The notes: generated by a model from the letters alone, not told the origin. Counted from the first letter of the stretch, positions 54,643-63,848 are shown. The stretch is DNA of 64,000 bases from Bacillota bacterium (GCA_023393065.1 JAEWMX010000015.1:275293-339292); one strand, 5' to 3'. Made by a program: numbers and translations.

Positions 54643-56055
54643 ATGGAAAAAGAAAATGTTTCAACCGCGATGCTAGAAGAGCTGATCAAAAATCGTCAGG
54701 TTGCCAAACTCCGAGAGTTGTTCGAAACGATTCCGACCATCGACCTCGCCGAAGTCGCTAACGACATCGAAGATATACGTGATATCGTCTTCATCTTCAA
54801 AGTGGTCAAAAGTGATTATACCGCTGAATTTTTCACCGATCTTTCTTCAGAAGTTCAAGAAAAACTCATTCATCTCTTTACCGACAATGAACTTGTGACC
54901 CTCGTCAACGCCTCATACACCGACGACATCGTCGACTTCATGGAAGAGATGCCAGCCAATCTCGTCTCGCGCATTTTGAAGGTCGTCGATAAAAAGACGA
55001 GGAGCGACATCAACCGCCTTTTAAACTACAAAGAAAATACCGCCGGTTCAATCATGACGACGGAATATATCGAACTCATCAATGAATCCACGATAAAAGA
55101 GGCGATTGAAAAGATTCGCGCCACAGGAAAAGATGCCGAAACGATTTACACGATTTTCATCATCGATAAAAAACGCAATTTTGTCGGAACTGTCGATCTC
55201 GATCAGTTCGTCTTTTCAAAGCCTGAACAAACGCTTGACGAGATAGCTGATAAGGCGGCAATCACGGTCGGCGTCAATACCGACCAAGAAGATGTTGCCG
55301 CCATCTTCAAACGCTACAATTTGACAGCGATTCCGGTCCTTAACGAAGACCAGAGATTAACAGGTATCATCACCATTGACGATATCGTCGACGTCATGGA
55401 ACAAGAAGCGACCGAAGATATGTCCAAGATGGCCTTGATCACTCCTTTAGAGGATTCGTACAAAGATACCGGCGTTTTTAAAATGGCCATTAAAACGATG
55501 CCGTGGCTCATCGTCCTCATGATTCTAGGTGTTTTCTCATCAATCGTCCTCTCTTCTTTTCAGGATGTTTTGTCATCGCTTGCCATCCTTTCGGTCTTCA
55601 TTCCCGTGCTGATGGATACGGGCGGCAATTCGGGTGGGCAGACAATCGCTTTGATGATTCGCGGCATCGCCGTCGGCGAATTTGGGCCAAAGGACTATGG
55701 TCATATTTTATGGAAAGAATTTCGCGTTGCTCTGCTCGTCGGAATAATGGTTTCATGCGCTGCATTCATCATTTTCATCATCGAGATGTATCTCGGGATT
55801 GTCTTCTATGCCCCAGAGGGTATTGTCGGTACGGCCTTATTTTTAGAAAGAATGAAAATAAGCGGCATGGTTTCTATCACTTTGTTTTTCACAATCGTCA
55901 TCTCGAAAACGCTAGGAGTGACGATTCCGATGATCGTCAAAGCCCTCAAAAGAGACCCCGCCATCATCAGTGCGCCTTTTATCACGACGGTTGTCGATGT
56001 CTCGGCCCTTTTGATTTACTTCTTCATCTGCACAGAAATTTTCCAATTAGTGTAA
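54643..56055 (+). CDS. mgtE: Magnesium transporter MgtE
   Basis: 470 residues from the ATG at 54643, which has GGGGAGGTACAAACC; an ATG at 54619 overlaps the TATAAT box (54615-54620) and is rejected. It has the N-terminal helical domain (about 10-130), two CBS domains (about 135-255; TAGSIMTTEYIELI, TAIPVLNEDQRLTGIITIDDIVDVM) and a five-helix channel domain (about 285-470) with PVLMDTGGNSGGQT. The CBS region senses cytosolic Mg2+ and gates the channel. Confidence 0.95.
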   Translation: MEKENVSTAMLEELIKNRQVAKLRELFETIPTIDLAEVANDIEDIRDIVFIFKVVKSDYTAEFFTDLSSEVQEKLIHLFTDNELVTLVNASYTDDIVDFMEEMPANLVSRILKVVDKKTRSDINRLLNYKENTAGSIMTTEYIELINESTIKEAIEKIRATGKDAETIYTIFIIDKKRNFVGTVDLDQFVFSKPEQTLDEIADKAAITVGVNTDQEDVAAIFKRYNLTAIPVLNEDQRLTGIITIDDIVDVMEQEATEDMSKMALITPLEDSYKDTGVFKMAIKTMPWLIVLMILGVFSSIVLSSFQDVLSSLAILSVFIPVLMDTGGNSGGQTIALMIRGIAVGEFGPKDYGHILWKEFRVALLVGIMVSCAAFIIFIIEMYLGIVFYAPEGIVGTALFLERMKISGMVSITLFFTIVISKTLGVTIPMIVKALKRDPAIISAPFITTVVDVSALLIYFFICTEIFQLV

Positions 56056-56107
56056 TTGATATTTTAAAAGTATTTATTTATAATTACTCTCGCTATCTAG
56101 CAAGAGT

Positions 56108-56191
56108 GCGCTGGTGGCGGAATGGTAGACGCGTACGTTTGAGGGGCGTATAGGGCAACCTGTGTGAGTTCAAGTCTCATTCAGCGCACCA
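56108..56191 (+). tRNA. tRNA-Leu (anticodon GAG)
   Basis: 84 nt, acceptor GCGCTGG/TCAGCGC, anticodon loop TTGAGGG, class II variable arm, encoded CCA. Reads CUC/CUU. A weak CCCC/GGGG stem with a T-run about 50 bases downstream may be its terminator. Confidence 0.92.
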
Positions 56192-56302
56192 TCGTTTGTG
56201 AAACTTCCCCATAAATTTTGCCCAGATTAGGGTAGAATGAAAGGGGATTTTTTTATTTCTCGCTATTTTCCGTTGTGCCGATCTTCCTATTCGCTGAGGT
56301 GC

Positions 56303-56308
56303 TATAAT
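56303..56308 (+). promoter_or_regulatory. Extended -10 promoter of the esterase gene
   Basis: TGC-TATAAT, seven bases before the ATG at 56316; no ribosome site in between. Confidence 0.7.
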
Positions 56309-56315
56309 CAATTCT

Positions 56316-57293
56316 ATGAAAAAAATCTTGCAAGTCATCAAGAGCAATAAACTGATGTCGGGTATCACTCTATTTCTTCTCTTTGCCATCTCCTTAAGCG
56401 TTGTCGTCAACTTCTATGTCTCCAATCGCGATGAAATAATTACGATTCAGCATTTCGTCGCCGATGACACATTAGAAGACGGCCGGGGCCAAAAAGTAAA
56501 AGTCATCTTATTAAACGGTCAGTCAAACGCTTCCGGAGTAGGTAGCGTCTATTATCTCCAAGAAAAATCAGAGGCTACCGATTATTTACGATATGAGGCC
56601 GGCTATGATAATGTCCTGATCAACTTTTTTAGCGAAAATGGTAATTATTCCTCGCAAGGAGCGTTCGTCAGAGCAAAAGTTGGACAAGGGTGCACGCCCG
56701 ACTACATCGGTCCTGAGCTCGGACTCGCCGATGCTTTGAGTCAAAATTACGAAGACGAACTAATTTTTATTTTGAAATACACGTGGGGCGGTTCCACCTT
56801 GCACACGGATTGGCGAGCGCCATCGATGAGCGGCCAAACAGGAGAGCTCTACACCGCATTCATCAACTTTACAACGACTAATATGGATTATCTTAGAGGT
56901 AAAAATTACGACGCTTCAATCGAAGCGATGTGCTGGATGCAAGGGGAATCTGATGCCTATCTCCCTCACTCGAACAACTACGAAGAAGGGTTGCGAAGTT
57001 TTATTAGCGACCTAAGAGGTGATTTGGATGAATACGCCGGAGATGCCGGCATTTATTTTATCGATGCCGGCATTTACGATAGTCCGCTCATCGATGAGCA
57101 CGAGGCCATCAATGCCGCCAAGCAAAGCGTCGCATCTCAATCATCAAAAAATCATTATTTTGATACGATTGCTGCCGGTCTTGAATACGATAAAGAACCG
57201 CTTGATAATCCCGATCTCGCACACTTTGATGCCCTCAGTACTCTTCAACTCGGTCAATTATTCGCTAACGAATTTATTAACATCTATAGTTAA
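56316..57293 (+). CDS. Sialate O-acetylesterase-like (SASA) membrane-anchored esterase
   Basis: 325 residues. An N-terminal transmembrane helix (about 15-35) anchors an extracellular SGNH-type domain. LLNGQSNASGVG carries the nucleophile Ser, CWMQGESDA the conserved Gln-Gly-Glu-Ser block, and NPDLAHFDALSTLQLG the catalytic Asp/His pair. The SASA family (also CE6-like) removes acetyl groups from sugars. No glycan genes are adjacent. Confidence 0.85.
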   Translation: MKKILQVIKSNKLMSGITLFLLFAISLSVVVNFYVSNRDEIITIQHFVADDTLEDGRGQKVKVILLNGQSNASGVGSVYYLQEKSEATDYLRYEAGYDNVLINFFSENGNYSSQGAFVRAKVGQGCTPDYIGPELGLADALSQNYEDELIFILKYTWGGSTLHTDWRAPSMSGQTGELYTAFINFTTTNMDYLRGKNYDASIEAMCWMQGESDAYLPHSNNYEEGLRSFISDLRGDLDEYAGDAGIYFIDAGIYDSPLIDEHEAINAAKQSVASQSSKNHYFDTIAAGLEYDKEPLDNPDLAHFDALSTLQLGQLFANEFINIYS

Positions 57294-57444
57294 ATCATAG
57301 ATTTAAAAGTATTTATCTTGTAGGTTCATACAACCATTAGTTGGTTTCATTTACAACTAACAATCTAGTAAATCAACCGCTAGTCGCTGTTTTTTTATAT
57401 TTTTTGCCTCTACAATGAGGGTGCTAAACAAGGAGGGCAAAACC

Positions 57445-57942
57445 ATGGAAGAAAGTTTAGGACAAAGAATCTTGAGACTCAGGAGAAATAAAGGACTCAC
57501 GCAGGAAGACTTAGGAGATAAGGTGGGCGTATCCTCGCAAGCCGTATCGAAATGGGAAACCGACTCATCGGTCCCGGATGTCACGTTGCTAGTCAAAATC
57601 GCTAATCTCTTTGATGTCAGTGTCGATGAGCTGCTCGGCAACGACAAAGTCAAAGAGACGCCGCAAATCGTGCCGCCGAGCGAAAGGAAACCGATCGATA
57701 AGATGATTCTTAAAATAATCATCGATTCTAACGATGGCGATAAAGTGCGCGTAAATCTCCCCATCAGTTTAATCAAAATCATGATTGACGGCGGGGCTAA
57801 GATGCCGGAAGTCAATGGCAAAGATGTTTTAAAAAACATCGACTGGGACAACATCTTCGCGCTTATCGAACAAGGCGCGATCGGGAAACTAGTTGAGATC
57901 GAAGGTAGCGATGGCGACCGCGTCGACATCGTCGTTGAGTAA
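57445..57942 (+). CDS. XRE-family regulator with C-terminal effector-like domain
   Basis: 165 residues from the ATG at 57445 with AAGGAGGGCAAAACC. The helix-turn-helix (LGQRILRLRRNKGLTQEDLGDKVGVSSQAVSKWETDSSVPD, about 5-45) is of the XRE type. The C-terminal part (about 80-165; VRVNLPISLIKIMIDGG...NIFALIEQGAIGKLVEIEGSDGDRVDIVVE) resembles the small domain of YvlB/LiaX-like envelope-stress proteins. The next gene overlaps by one base and encodes a similar domain, suggesting the two proteins work together. Confidence 0.85.
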   Translation: MEESLGQRILRLRRNKGLTQEDLGDKVGVSSQAVSKWETDSSVPDVTLLVKIANLFDVSVDELLGNDKVKETPQIVPPSERKPIDKMILKIIIDSNDGDKVRVNLPISLIKIMIDGGAKMPEVNGKDVLKNIDWDNIFALIEQGAIGKLVEIEGSDGDRVDIVVE

Positions 57943-58181
57943 TGAAAATTCTCGTCAAGAGCAAAGAAAACAACATCCGCGTCTGGGTTCCGACATTTTT
58001 GATCAATCCCAGAATCCTGCGGTTCATGCTGAGAGAAGCTAAAATGGAATTCGATCAGACACTCAATGATCTATTGCCAAAATTATGCAAGGCTATCAAG
58101 GATTTTCGCCGTCAGCACAAGCAGTTTCTTCTCGTCGAAGTTATCACCAAAGAAGCAGAACGCGTAAAAATAACACTTTAG
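57942..58181 (+). CDS. Small protein homologous to the regulator's C-terminal domain
   Basis: 79 residues. KILVKSKENNIRVWVPTFLINPRIL...LLPKLCKAIKDF...LLVEVITKEAERVKITL follows the same strand-helix-strand order as residues 85-165 of the upstream XRE protein. The ATG overlaps its stop (TAATG). It has no DNA-binding or membrane part. It may be a binding partner or antagonist of the regulator. Confidence 0.7.
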   Translation: MKILVKSKENNIRVWVPTFLINPRILRFMLREAKMEFDQTLNDLLPKLCKAIKDFRRQHKQFLLVEVITKEAERVKITL

Positions 58182-58210
58182 GAAAAGTCATATTGTTCTC
58201 GGTGATAACA

Positions 58211-58235
58211 AAAAGCGCGATTTTATCGCGCTTTT
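58211..58235. terminator. Bidirectional terminator
   Basis: AAAAGCGCGA/TCGCGCTTTT hairpin between the convergent genes ending at 58181 and 58240. Confidence 0.92.
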
Positions 58236-58239
58236 CCTA

Positions 58240-59838
58240 TTATTTGATAATGAGCGATTTCTCGTTCATCTCGCGAGGTTTTTCAAGTCCAAGAAGGTCG
58301 AGAATCGTCGGAGCGATATTAGCTAATTTACCGCCTTTAGGCATTAGTTTCAACCCTGGTTTAGTCACGCAGAAAGGGACGATGTTCTTTGTGTGCGAAG
58401 TGATTGGCCGGCCAAGATTATCAAATACTTCTTCGGCATTGCCGTGGTCAGCGGTAATGAGCATCACCCCACCATTTTCTTGAGTCCAATCAAAGATTTC
58501 TCCCACGCAGGCGTCAATTGTTTCTACAGCTTTGACGACCGCCGGAAAAATAGCGGTATGGCCGACCATATCGCAGTTGGCAAAATTCAAGATTACGACA
58601 TCTAAATCACCTTTGTTCAACTCTTTGATTAAGGCGTCTTTGACTTTATAGGCCGCCATCTCCGGCATCAGATCATAGGTCGCCACTTTTGGCGAATTGA
58701 TCAAGACGCGGCGCGAATGATTTAAAGCAGGTTTTTCGACCCCGTCATAATTGACCGTTCCGTCAAAAAAGAAAGTCACATGAGCATATTTTTCGGTTTC
58801 GGCAATTCTTAGTTGCGAGTAACCTCTTTCGGCAAGATAGGGGCCGAGCACATTGTCGAGGGTCGGAAGGTGAAAGGCGATTTCACCCTTGACTGATTCT
58901 GCATATTTCATCGTGCATACATAAAATAGATTTTTGGGGACACGATGAGGGGTATATGGTTTAAAAGCGAAGGTCCCGTCAGATTTCATCGGGGGATTGG
59001 CGTAGAAAGTTGGATTGGTGAAAACCGTTGAGATTTCGATGGCGCGGTCCGGTCGGAAATTCATAAAAATAATAGCATCGTCGTCTTTGATGCGACCATC
59101 GACATTGCGATTATAATGGGGCATGACAAATTCATCGCTGGCATCCATCCCCTTCGTCGGAAGGAAGGCGTACTGATCTTTGAAGTACTGCTGATGGTCG
59201 TCAAATGATGGTCCGTCGTGATCGACGATAACGCGATAGCTAACATCGACCCGATCGAGATTTTTGTCGCGATCCATCGCCCAATAACGCCCTGAGATAT
59301 CGGCGATTGCGCCGATTCCTAAGCGATTCATTTCGTCTTGGAGCCTTTGAATGTATGAAGCCCCAATCTGAGGATCGACATCGCGACCATCCATAAAGGC
59401 GTGGACATAAACTTTTGTAAGACCGTTTTTCTTTGCCATCTGCAACATTGCTAGAAAGTGTTCGATGTGCGAATGGACACCGCCATCGCTAACGAGTCCT
59501 AAGATGTGTAGTGAAGAATGATGCTTTTTGACGTGATTTATGGCTTTGAGGTACTTTTCATTTTCGAAAAAAGTGCCTTCGCGGACCGCTTTGTTAATAA
59601 GAGTCAATGATTGATAGACGATGCGACCGGCTCCGATGTTGAGGTGTCCGACTTCGGAGTTGCCCATCTGGCCATCAGGCAGACCGACAGACTCTCCTGA
59701 GGTTTCGATCTCCGTGTATGGATAGTTGGCAAATATCTTGTCGAGATTTGGTTTCTTGGCAGCAAAAATGGCATTGCCGGCTTCTTCGTGACGAATGCCG
59801 TATCCGTCCATAATGCAGAGGATGATTGGTTTTTTCAT
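58240..59838 (-). CDS. gpmI: 2,3-bisphosphoglycerate-independent phosphoglycerate mutase
   Basis: 532 residues, slightly longer than the usual 510. Metal and Ser motifs are CIMDGYG, GNSEVGHLNIGAGRIVYQ, MDGRDVDP, NFANCDMVGHT and TADHGNAE. It is the Mn-dependent glycolytic enzyme that converts 3- to 2-phosphoglycerate. Ribosome site AGAAAGGTTAATAT. A membrane protein gene lies 12 bp upstream and may be co-transcribed. Confidence 0.96.
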   Translation of the reverse strand: MKKPIILCIMDGYGIRHEEAGNAIFAAKKPNLDKIFANYPYTEIETSGESVGLPDGQMGNSEVGHLNIGAGRIVYQSLTLINKAVREGTFFENEKYLKAINHVKKHHSSLHILGLVSDGGVHSHIEHFLAMLQMAKKNGLTKVYVHAFMDGRDVDPQIGASYIQRLQDEMNRLGIGAIADISGRYWAMDRDKNLDRVDVSYRVIVDHDGPSFDDHQQYFKDQYAFLPTKGMDASDEFVMPHYNRNVDGRIKDDDAIIFMNFRPDRAIEISTVFTNPTFYANPPMKSDGTFAFKPYTPHRVPKNLFYVCTMKYAESVKGEIAFHLPTLDNVLGPYLAERGYSQLRIAETEKYAHVTFFFDGTVNYDGVEKPALNHSRRVLINSPKVATYDLMPEMAAYKVKDALIKELNKGDLDVVILNFANCDMVGHTAIFPAVVKAVETIDACVGEIFDWTQENGGVMLITADHGNAEEVFDNLGRPITSHTKNIVPFCVTKPGLKLMPKGGKLANIAPTILDLLGLEKPREMNEKSLIIK

Positions 59839-59850
59839 ATATTAACCTTT

Positions 59851-60381
59851 CTATTCAAGGCGCTTTTTTTCGTGAAAGCCAAGCCTTTTTAATATGTGGC
59901 GATAAGACATGAGTTTTATCCAATAATTATAACCGTTAATATCGGCATTATAGATAGCGATATGCTGTCTTTTAATCTCGTCGAGTTCACCGAGCTCTTT
60001 TACAAATTGATTATATTCATCGCTTTTTCTAATGATTTTATTCGCATCAGCGAGCTCAAATACGATTTTTGAGATTCTTTCTAGCTCCGGGCCATACTCA
60101 AAAATTTCATGATGATTGAAGAGACCGATTTCTTTGTTGGAGAGCTCGCTGACTTTATGCTGGATTGCGAGCGGCACTTTGATTTTTTGAACATCGATTT
60201 TCCGATATAAAGCGAGGGTGATATCTTTCCTTTGAGCGAGCAAGAGACGCAAGGCTTCTCTCCTCTTCTTCAAACGTTTATTGAAGTTGGAGATAAACAG
60301 CAAGACGACGAAGAAAAAGAGAAGATAGACAAGAGCTACTCCTGCGATTGCTATTAATACCCACTGTGACCACTCTGGCAT
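59851..60381 (-). CDS. LemA-like membrane protein
   Basis: 176 residues. One N-terminal transmembrane helix (about 7-30) is followed by a basic segment and long helices. The order of a long bundle ending YNQFVKELGELDEIKRQHIAIYNADINGYNYWI resembles LemA-family proteins, whose role is unknown. The match is not strong. There is no clear ribosome site; an inverted repeat sits in the leader. Confidence 0.6.
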   Translation of the reverse strand: MPEWSQWVLIAIAGVALVYLLFFFVVLLFISNFNKRLKKRREALRLLLAQRKDITLALYRKIDVQKIKVPLAIQHKVSELSNKEIGLFNHHEIFEYGPELERISKIVFELADANKIIRKSDEYNQFVKELGELDEIKRQHIAIYNADINGYNYWIKLMSYRHILKRLGFHEKKRLE

Positions 60382-60394
60382 TTTTTATTTCGCT

Positions 60395-60411
60395 AACAAA
60401 TAGAATTTGTT
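60395..60411. repeat. Inverted repeat in the leader of the LemA-like gene
   Basis: AACAAAT-AGA-ATTTGTT, 14 bases upstream of the ATG and just after a TAGAAT -10 candidate; an operator or mRNA hairpin. Confidence 0.4.
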
Positions 60412-60550
60412 GCTAGACTATTCTATCTTACTACTTTCGCTCTTGCAAGGCTAATGGCGGGTGAAAAGTGTCGATAGCGACGATGTTTTATCGAATCGGT
60501 AAGATTGACATTTATATTATCCAATGATAATATTTTGCCGAGGTGAAAAT

Positions 60551-61393
60551 ATGGACGGAAAACCTATCATGGCGATTATCTACGACTTCGATAAAACCTT
60601 GACTCCTGAAGACATGCAAAACTATAGTTTTATTCCCGCGTTAGGCATGACTCCGCAAGAGTTCTGGGGCAAGACCGGTGAGTTCTCAGCCAAAACTGGA
60701 GTCGAACGAATCTTATCATATATGTATATGATGATTTGCATGGCCAAAGAAAAGGGCATCAAGATGACGCGCGAGTGGCTGCAATCGCTCGGCAAAGATA
60801 TCAAATATTTCGAAGGCGTTACGACATGGTTTAACCGCATTAATTCCTATGGTCTTGAAAACGGTGTTAGAGTCGAACATTATCTGACATCTTCTGGTAC
60901 TAAAGAGATCATCGACGGATGTAGTATTGCCAAAGAGTTCAAAATGATTTACGGCTGCGAATTCTTATTTGACGACGAGACAGGAGAGCCAATCTGGCCC
61001 AAATTCGCTGTCAACTATACGCAGAAGACTCAGCACTTATTCCGCATCTCCAAAGGTGTCATCGAAGCGACCGACGACGATCGCCTAAATGAGAAGACGC
61101 CGGTACGTCGCATTCCTTATCGCAACATCGTCTATTTAGGGGATGGAATGACCGATATTCCAATGATGATTCTCGTCAAGCAAAACGGTGGTCGTTCAAT
61201 CGCTGTCTACCCACGGGGTAAAAAGGAAAAAGTGGCGAGTCTTTTTGAAGATGGACGAGTCAATTACCTCTGCGTCGCCGATTATTCTTCAAACAGTGAA
61301 CTTGAAAAAGTCATGAAGCTCATCATCGATTCGATTGCGGTAGCTTCCATGCTTGAGAAAAAAGAAAAGTCAATTATTGCCAAAAAGGAGTAA
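60551..61393 (+). CDS. HAD-superfamily phosphatase
   Basis: 280 residues from the ATG at 60551 with GAGGTGAAAAT; the ATG at 60524 has no ribosome site. IYDFDKTLTPEDMQ is HAD motif I, SSGTKEII motif II, and LGDGMTDIPMM motif IV. The helical cap between (about 20-110) differs from Cof types. It resembles uncharacterised HAD proteins of Firmicutes; the substrate is unknown. Three bases separate it from ispD, so they form an operon. Confidence 0.88.
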   Translation: MDGKPIMAIIYDFDKTLTPEDMQNYSFIPALGMTPQEFWGKTGEFSAKTGVERILSYMYMMICMAKEKGIKMTREWLQSLGKDIKYFEGVTTWFNRINSYGLENGVRVEHYLTSSGTKEIIDGCSIAKEFKMIYGCEFLFDDETGEPIWPKFAVNYTQKTQHLFRISKGVIEATDDDRLNEKTPVRRIPYRNIVYLGDGMTDIPMMILVKQNGGRSIAVYPRGKKEKVASLFEDGRVNYLCVADYSSNSELEKVMKLIIDSIAVASMLEKKEKSIIAKKE

Positions 61394-61395
61394 TT

Positions 61396-62088
61396 ATGAA
61401 TATCGCTGTCATCCTCGCCGCCGGTTCGTCGCACCGCTTCAATGCTGAGATGCCAAAGCAGTTCTTTGAGATTGATGGCCACCCTCTAATCTGGTATGCA
61501 ATCGATAGCTTTCATCGCGTTGAGACGATTGATCTGATTGTTTTGGTTTCGCAAAAAGAACATATCGATTATCTATCCAAATTGGTGCAAGATAGCAATT
61601 TTACGAAAGTACAACATATTATTTTAGGTGGAAAAACACGCCAGGAATCGAGTTTTAACGCCGTGAAGTTCGTCAAGACGCTGGCCGAGGACGATGATAT
61701 CGTTTTAATTCACGACGCCGCTCGCCCGCTTGTCAGCGAGCGTATTATAAATGAGTGCGTCGAAGGGGCGCATAAATATAATGCCGTTACCACCGCGCTT
61801 CCAAGCGATGACACGACGATCATTTCTTCCGATGGTCAGCAAATCAGCTTTATGCCCGAGCGAAAAAACATCTATCGCGTCCAAACCCCACAAGCTTTTA
61901 AAGTAGGTATGATATATATTGCTCATCACCTTCTTAAAAACGAAAACGACAGCACCGATGATGCCGGTCTCATCTTTCGCACATTTATGCCAGTTCACCT
62001 TGTCACGGGCGATAAAAAGGCAATGAAAGTAACGTCTCTTGAAGACATCTATTATATCAAAGCTCTACTACACGGAGAAAAGCGCTGA
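61396..62088 (+). CDS. ispD: 2-C-methyl-D-erythritol 4-phosphate cytidylyltransferase (IspD/TarI family)
   Basis: 230 residues. NIAVILAAGSSHRF is the CTP-binding loop, followed by MPKQFFEI, IHDAARPLV and VQTPQAFKV, the family hallmarks. It makes CDP-methylerythritol for isoprenoids. The close relative TarI makes CDP-ribitol for teichoic acid; without tar genes nearby IspD is preferred. Ribosome site AAGGAGTAATT. The S1 gene overlaps its stop. Confidence 0.85.
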   Translation: MNIAVILAAGSSHRFNAEMPKQFFEIDGHPLIWYAIDSFHRVETIDLIVLVSQKEHIDYLSKLVQDSNFTKVQHIILGGKTRQESSFNAVKFVKTLAEDDDIVLIHDAARPLVSERIINECVEGAHKYNAVTTALPSDDTTIISSDGQQISFMPERKNIYRVQTPQAFKVGMIYIAHHLLKNENDSTDDAGLIFRTFMPVHLVTGDKKAMKVTSLEDIYYIKALLHGEKR

Positions 62089-62483
62089 TGCCTGCCGATT
62101 TCAAAGTTGGAGAAATTATCGAAGGAACGATTACCGAATTGCGCAAATTTGGAGCTTTGATGATTTTTGATCATGATGCCACGGGTTTACTGCATATCTC
62201 GGAAGTCAGCGATCGATTTGTTTTCGATATCGCTCGCTACGTCCAAGTCGGTCGCAATTTCAATGTGAAAATTCTCGAAATTGATCCGAATAACGGTTTT
62301 ATGAAAGTATCGCTTCGCAAAGTCACGATTGAAGATCGCATCGATTTCAAGAATTCTGCAAAAAAGCGAATGGTCGTCGATGAAGACGAAATCGATTTTT
62401 CGCCACTTCAAGAACAACTCGGAAAATGGACAGAAAAGCAACTGGAAAATATACCAGGGGAGGGGTCAGATGTTAAGAGTTAA
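62088..62483 (+). CDS. S1-domain RNA-binding protein
   Basis: 131 residues. The S1 fold (about 5-75) has FKVGEIIEGTITELRKFGALMIF and GLLHISEVSDRFV. A charged C-terminal tail follows. The size and layout match YugI/CvfD general stress proteins that associate with ribosomes. It overlaps ispD by one base (TGATG) and pgi by 14 bp. Confidence 0.88.
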   Translation: MPADFKVGEIIEGTITELRKFGALMIFDHDATGLLHISEVSDRFVFDIARYVQVGRNFNVKILEIDPNNGFMKVSLRKVTIEDRIDFKNSAKKRMVVDEDEIDFSPLQEQLGKWTEKQLENIPGEGSDVKS

Positions 62484-63750
62484 TCTCGACAATCTCATCA
62501 AGCCGATCGACTTGAATTCGTATTGCGAAAAAGTTGCCAAAATCAATCGTGATATCAGCGAAAAAACCGGTGCCGGCAACGATTTTTTAGGATGGGTTGA
62601 TCTTCCCGTCAATTACGATCGACAAGAGTTTAAAAATATTCAAAAATACGCCGCGGAAGTCCGGGCCAATTACGATGTTCTGGTCGTCTGTGGAATTGGG
62701 GGTTCTTACCTCGGGGCCAGAGCCGCTATCGACGCTTTACGAGGCTTGAAAAGCAGTGATCAACTCGAAATAATTTTCCTAGGGCAAACTTTTTCTTCCG
62801 ACTATACGCATGAGGTTCTCGCCTACTTAGAAAATAAGCGATTTGCAGTTAATGTCATCTCGAAAAGCGGCACGACAACAGAAACTTCAATCGCCTTTCG
62901 CCTCCTTCGCAATCTCCTTGAACAGAAGCTAGGAAAGGAAAAAGCTCGTCATGCTATTTTTGCTACGACTGATAAGAGTAAAGGCGCGCTTAAATCGTTG
63001 AGCGACATCGAAGGCTATCGGACTTTCGTTTTGCCAAGTGATGTCGGCGGGCGCTTTTCGGTTCTCACCGCTGTCGGTCTATTTCCGATAGCCTGTGCGG
63101 GAATCGATATCGAAGATTTGATGAAAGGGGCTCGGGAGGCCCGCAAAATATACGCAAATCCCCGCTTATTAGAAAATGAGTGCTACAAGTATGCCGTAGC
63201 CCGCGATTATATGTATAGAAGTGAAAAAAGGGTTGAATTATTCGTTGTCTACGAACCTAAGCTACTTCAATTAGGAGAGTGGCTCAAACAGCTATTTGGC
63301 GAATCTGAAGGCAAACAGCATCTCGGTCTATTTCCGGCATCCGTCTCCTTCTCTACCGACCTGCACAGCCTCGGTCAATTCGTACAAGATGGCACACCTA
63401 TTTTGTTTGAAACAATTTTATATGTAAATAAACCGAATTTTGATGTGACCATCCCTTATGATCAAAGCGATTTAGACGGCTTGAATTACCTAGCAGGGAA
63501 AAATCTTAGCTACGTTAATGAAAAAGCTTTCTTGGGCACGCTTGACGCACACGTCAAAACCGGCAAGGTCAACAATGTTCTAATCTCAATTTCAGAAATC
63601 TCGCCACACACCCTTGGGCACCTCTTTTACTTCTTCGAACGAGCATGCGCAATGTCGGCTTATCTCCTAGGCGTAAACCCCTTTGATCAACCCGGGGTTG
63701 AAATCTATAAATCGAACATGTTCCGCCTCCTTGGCAAGAAGGGATATTAG
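62470..63750 (+). CDS. pgi: Glucose-6-phosphate isomerase
   Basis: 426 residues from the ATG at 62470, set by GGGGAGGGGTCAG; an in-frame ATG at 62329 is inside the S1 gene and rejected. It has the short Gram-positive form. Motifs are VVCGIGGSYLGARAA, VISKSGTTTETSIAFR, GGRFSVLTAVGLFP and QPGVEIYKSNMF. It converts glucose-6-phosphate to fructose-6-phosphate, the same product the mannose branch reaches. Confidence 0.95.
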   Translation: MLRVNLDNLIKPIDLNSYCEKVAKINRDISEKTGAGNDFLGWVDLPVNYDRQEFKNIQKYAAEVRANYDVLVVCGIGGSYLGARAAIDALRGLKSSDQLEIIFLGQTFSSDYTHEVLAYLENKRFAVNVISKSGTTTETSIAFRLLRNLLEQKLGKEKARHAIFATTDKSKGALKSLSDIEGYRTFVLPSDVGGRFSVLTAVGLFPIACAGIDIEDLMKGAREARKIYANPRLLENECYKYAVARDYMYRSEKRVELFVVYEPKLLQLGEWLKQLFGESEGKQHLGLFPASVSFSTDLHSLGQFVQDGTPILFETILYVNKPNFDVTIPYDQSDLDGLNYLAGKNLSYVNEKAFLGTLDAHVKTGKVNNVLISISEISPHTLGHLFYFFERACAMSAYLLGVNPFDQPGVEIYKSNMFRLLGKKGY

Positions 63751-63757
63751 CTCTATT

Positions 63758-63784
63758 AAACACCACTAGGTGGTGTTTTTTTTA
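63758..63784 (+). terminator. Terminator of pgi
   Basis: AAACACCAC-TAG-GTGGTGTTT hairpin followed by a long T-run. Confidence 0.93.
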
Positions 63785-63818
63785 ATATTTTACCCTGTTT
63801 TTACGGGATAAATATTTA

Positions 63819-63848
63819 TTGACTTTACAATATATCAAGTGATATATT
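63819..63848 (+). promoter_or_regulatory. Promoter of the tRNA-Val cluster with embedded palindrome
   Basis: TTGACT (63819-63824), 18-bp spacer, TATATT (63843-63848). A perfect 9-bp inverted repeat AATATATCA/TGATATATT (63829-63848, 2-bp centre) fills the spacer and -10 box. Confidence 0.75.

Noticed and set aside
55503..56153. 216-codon plus-strand frame
   Set aside because: Overlaps mgtE in another frame and runs into tRNA-Leu.
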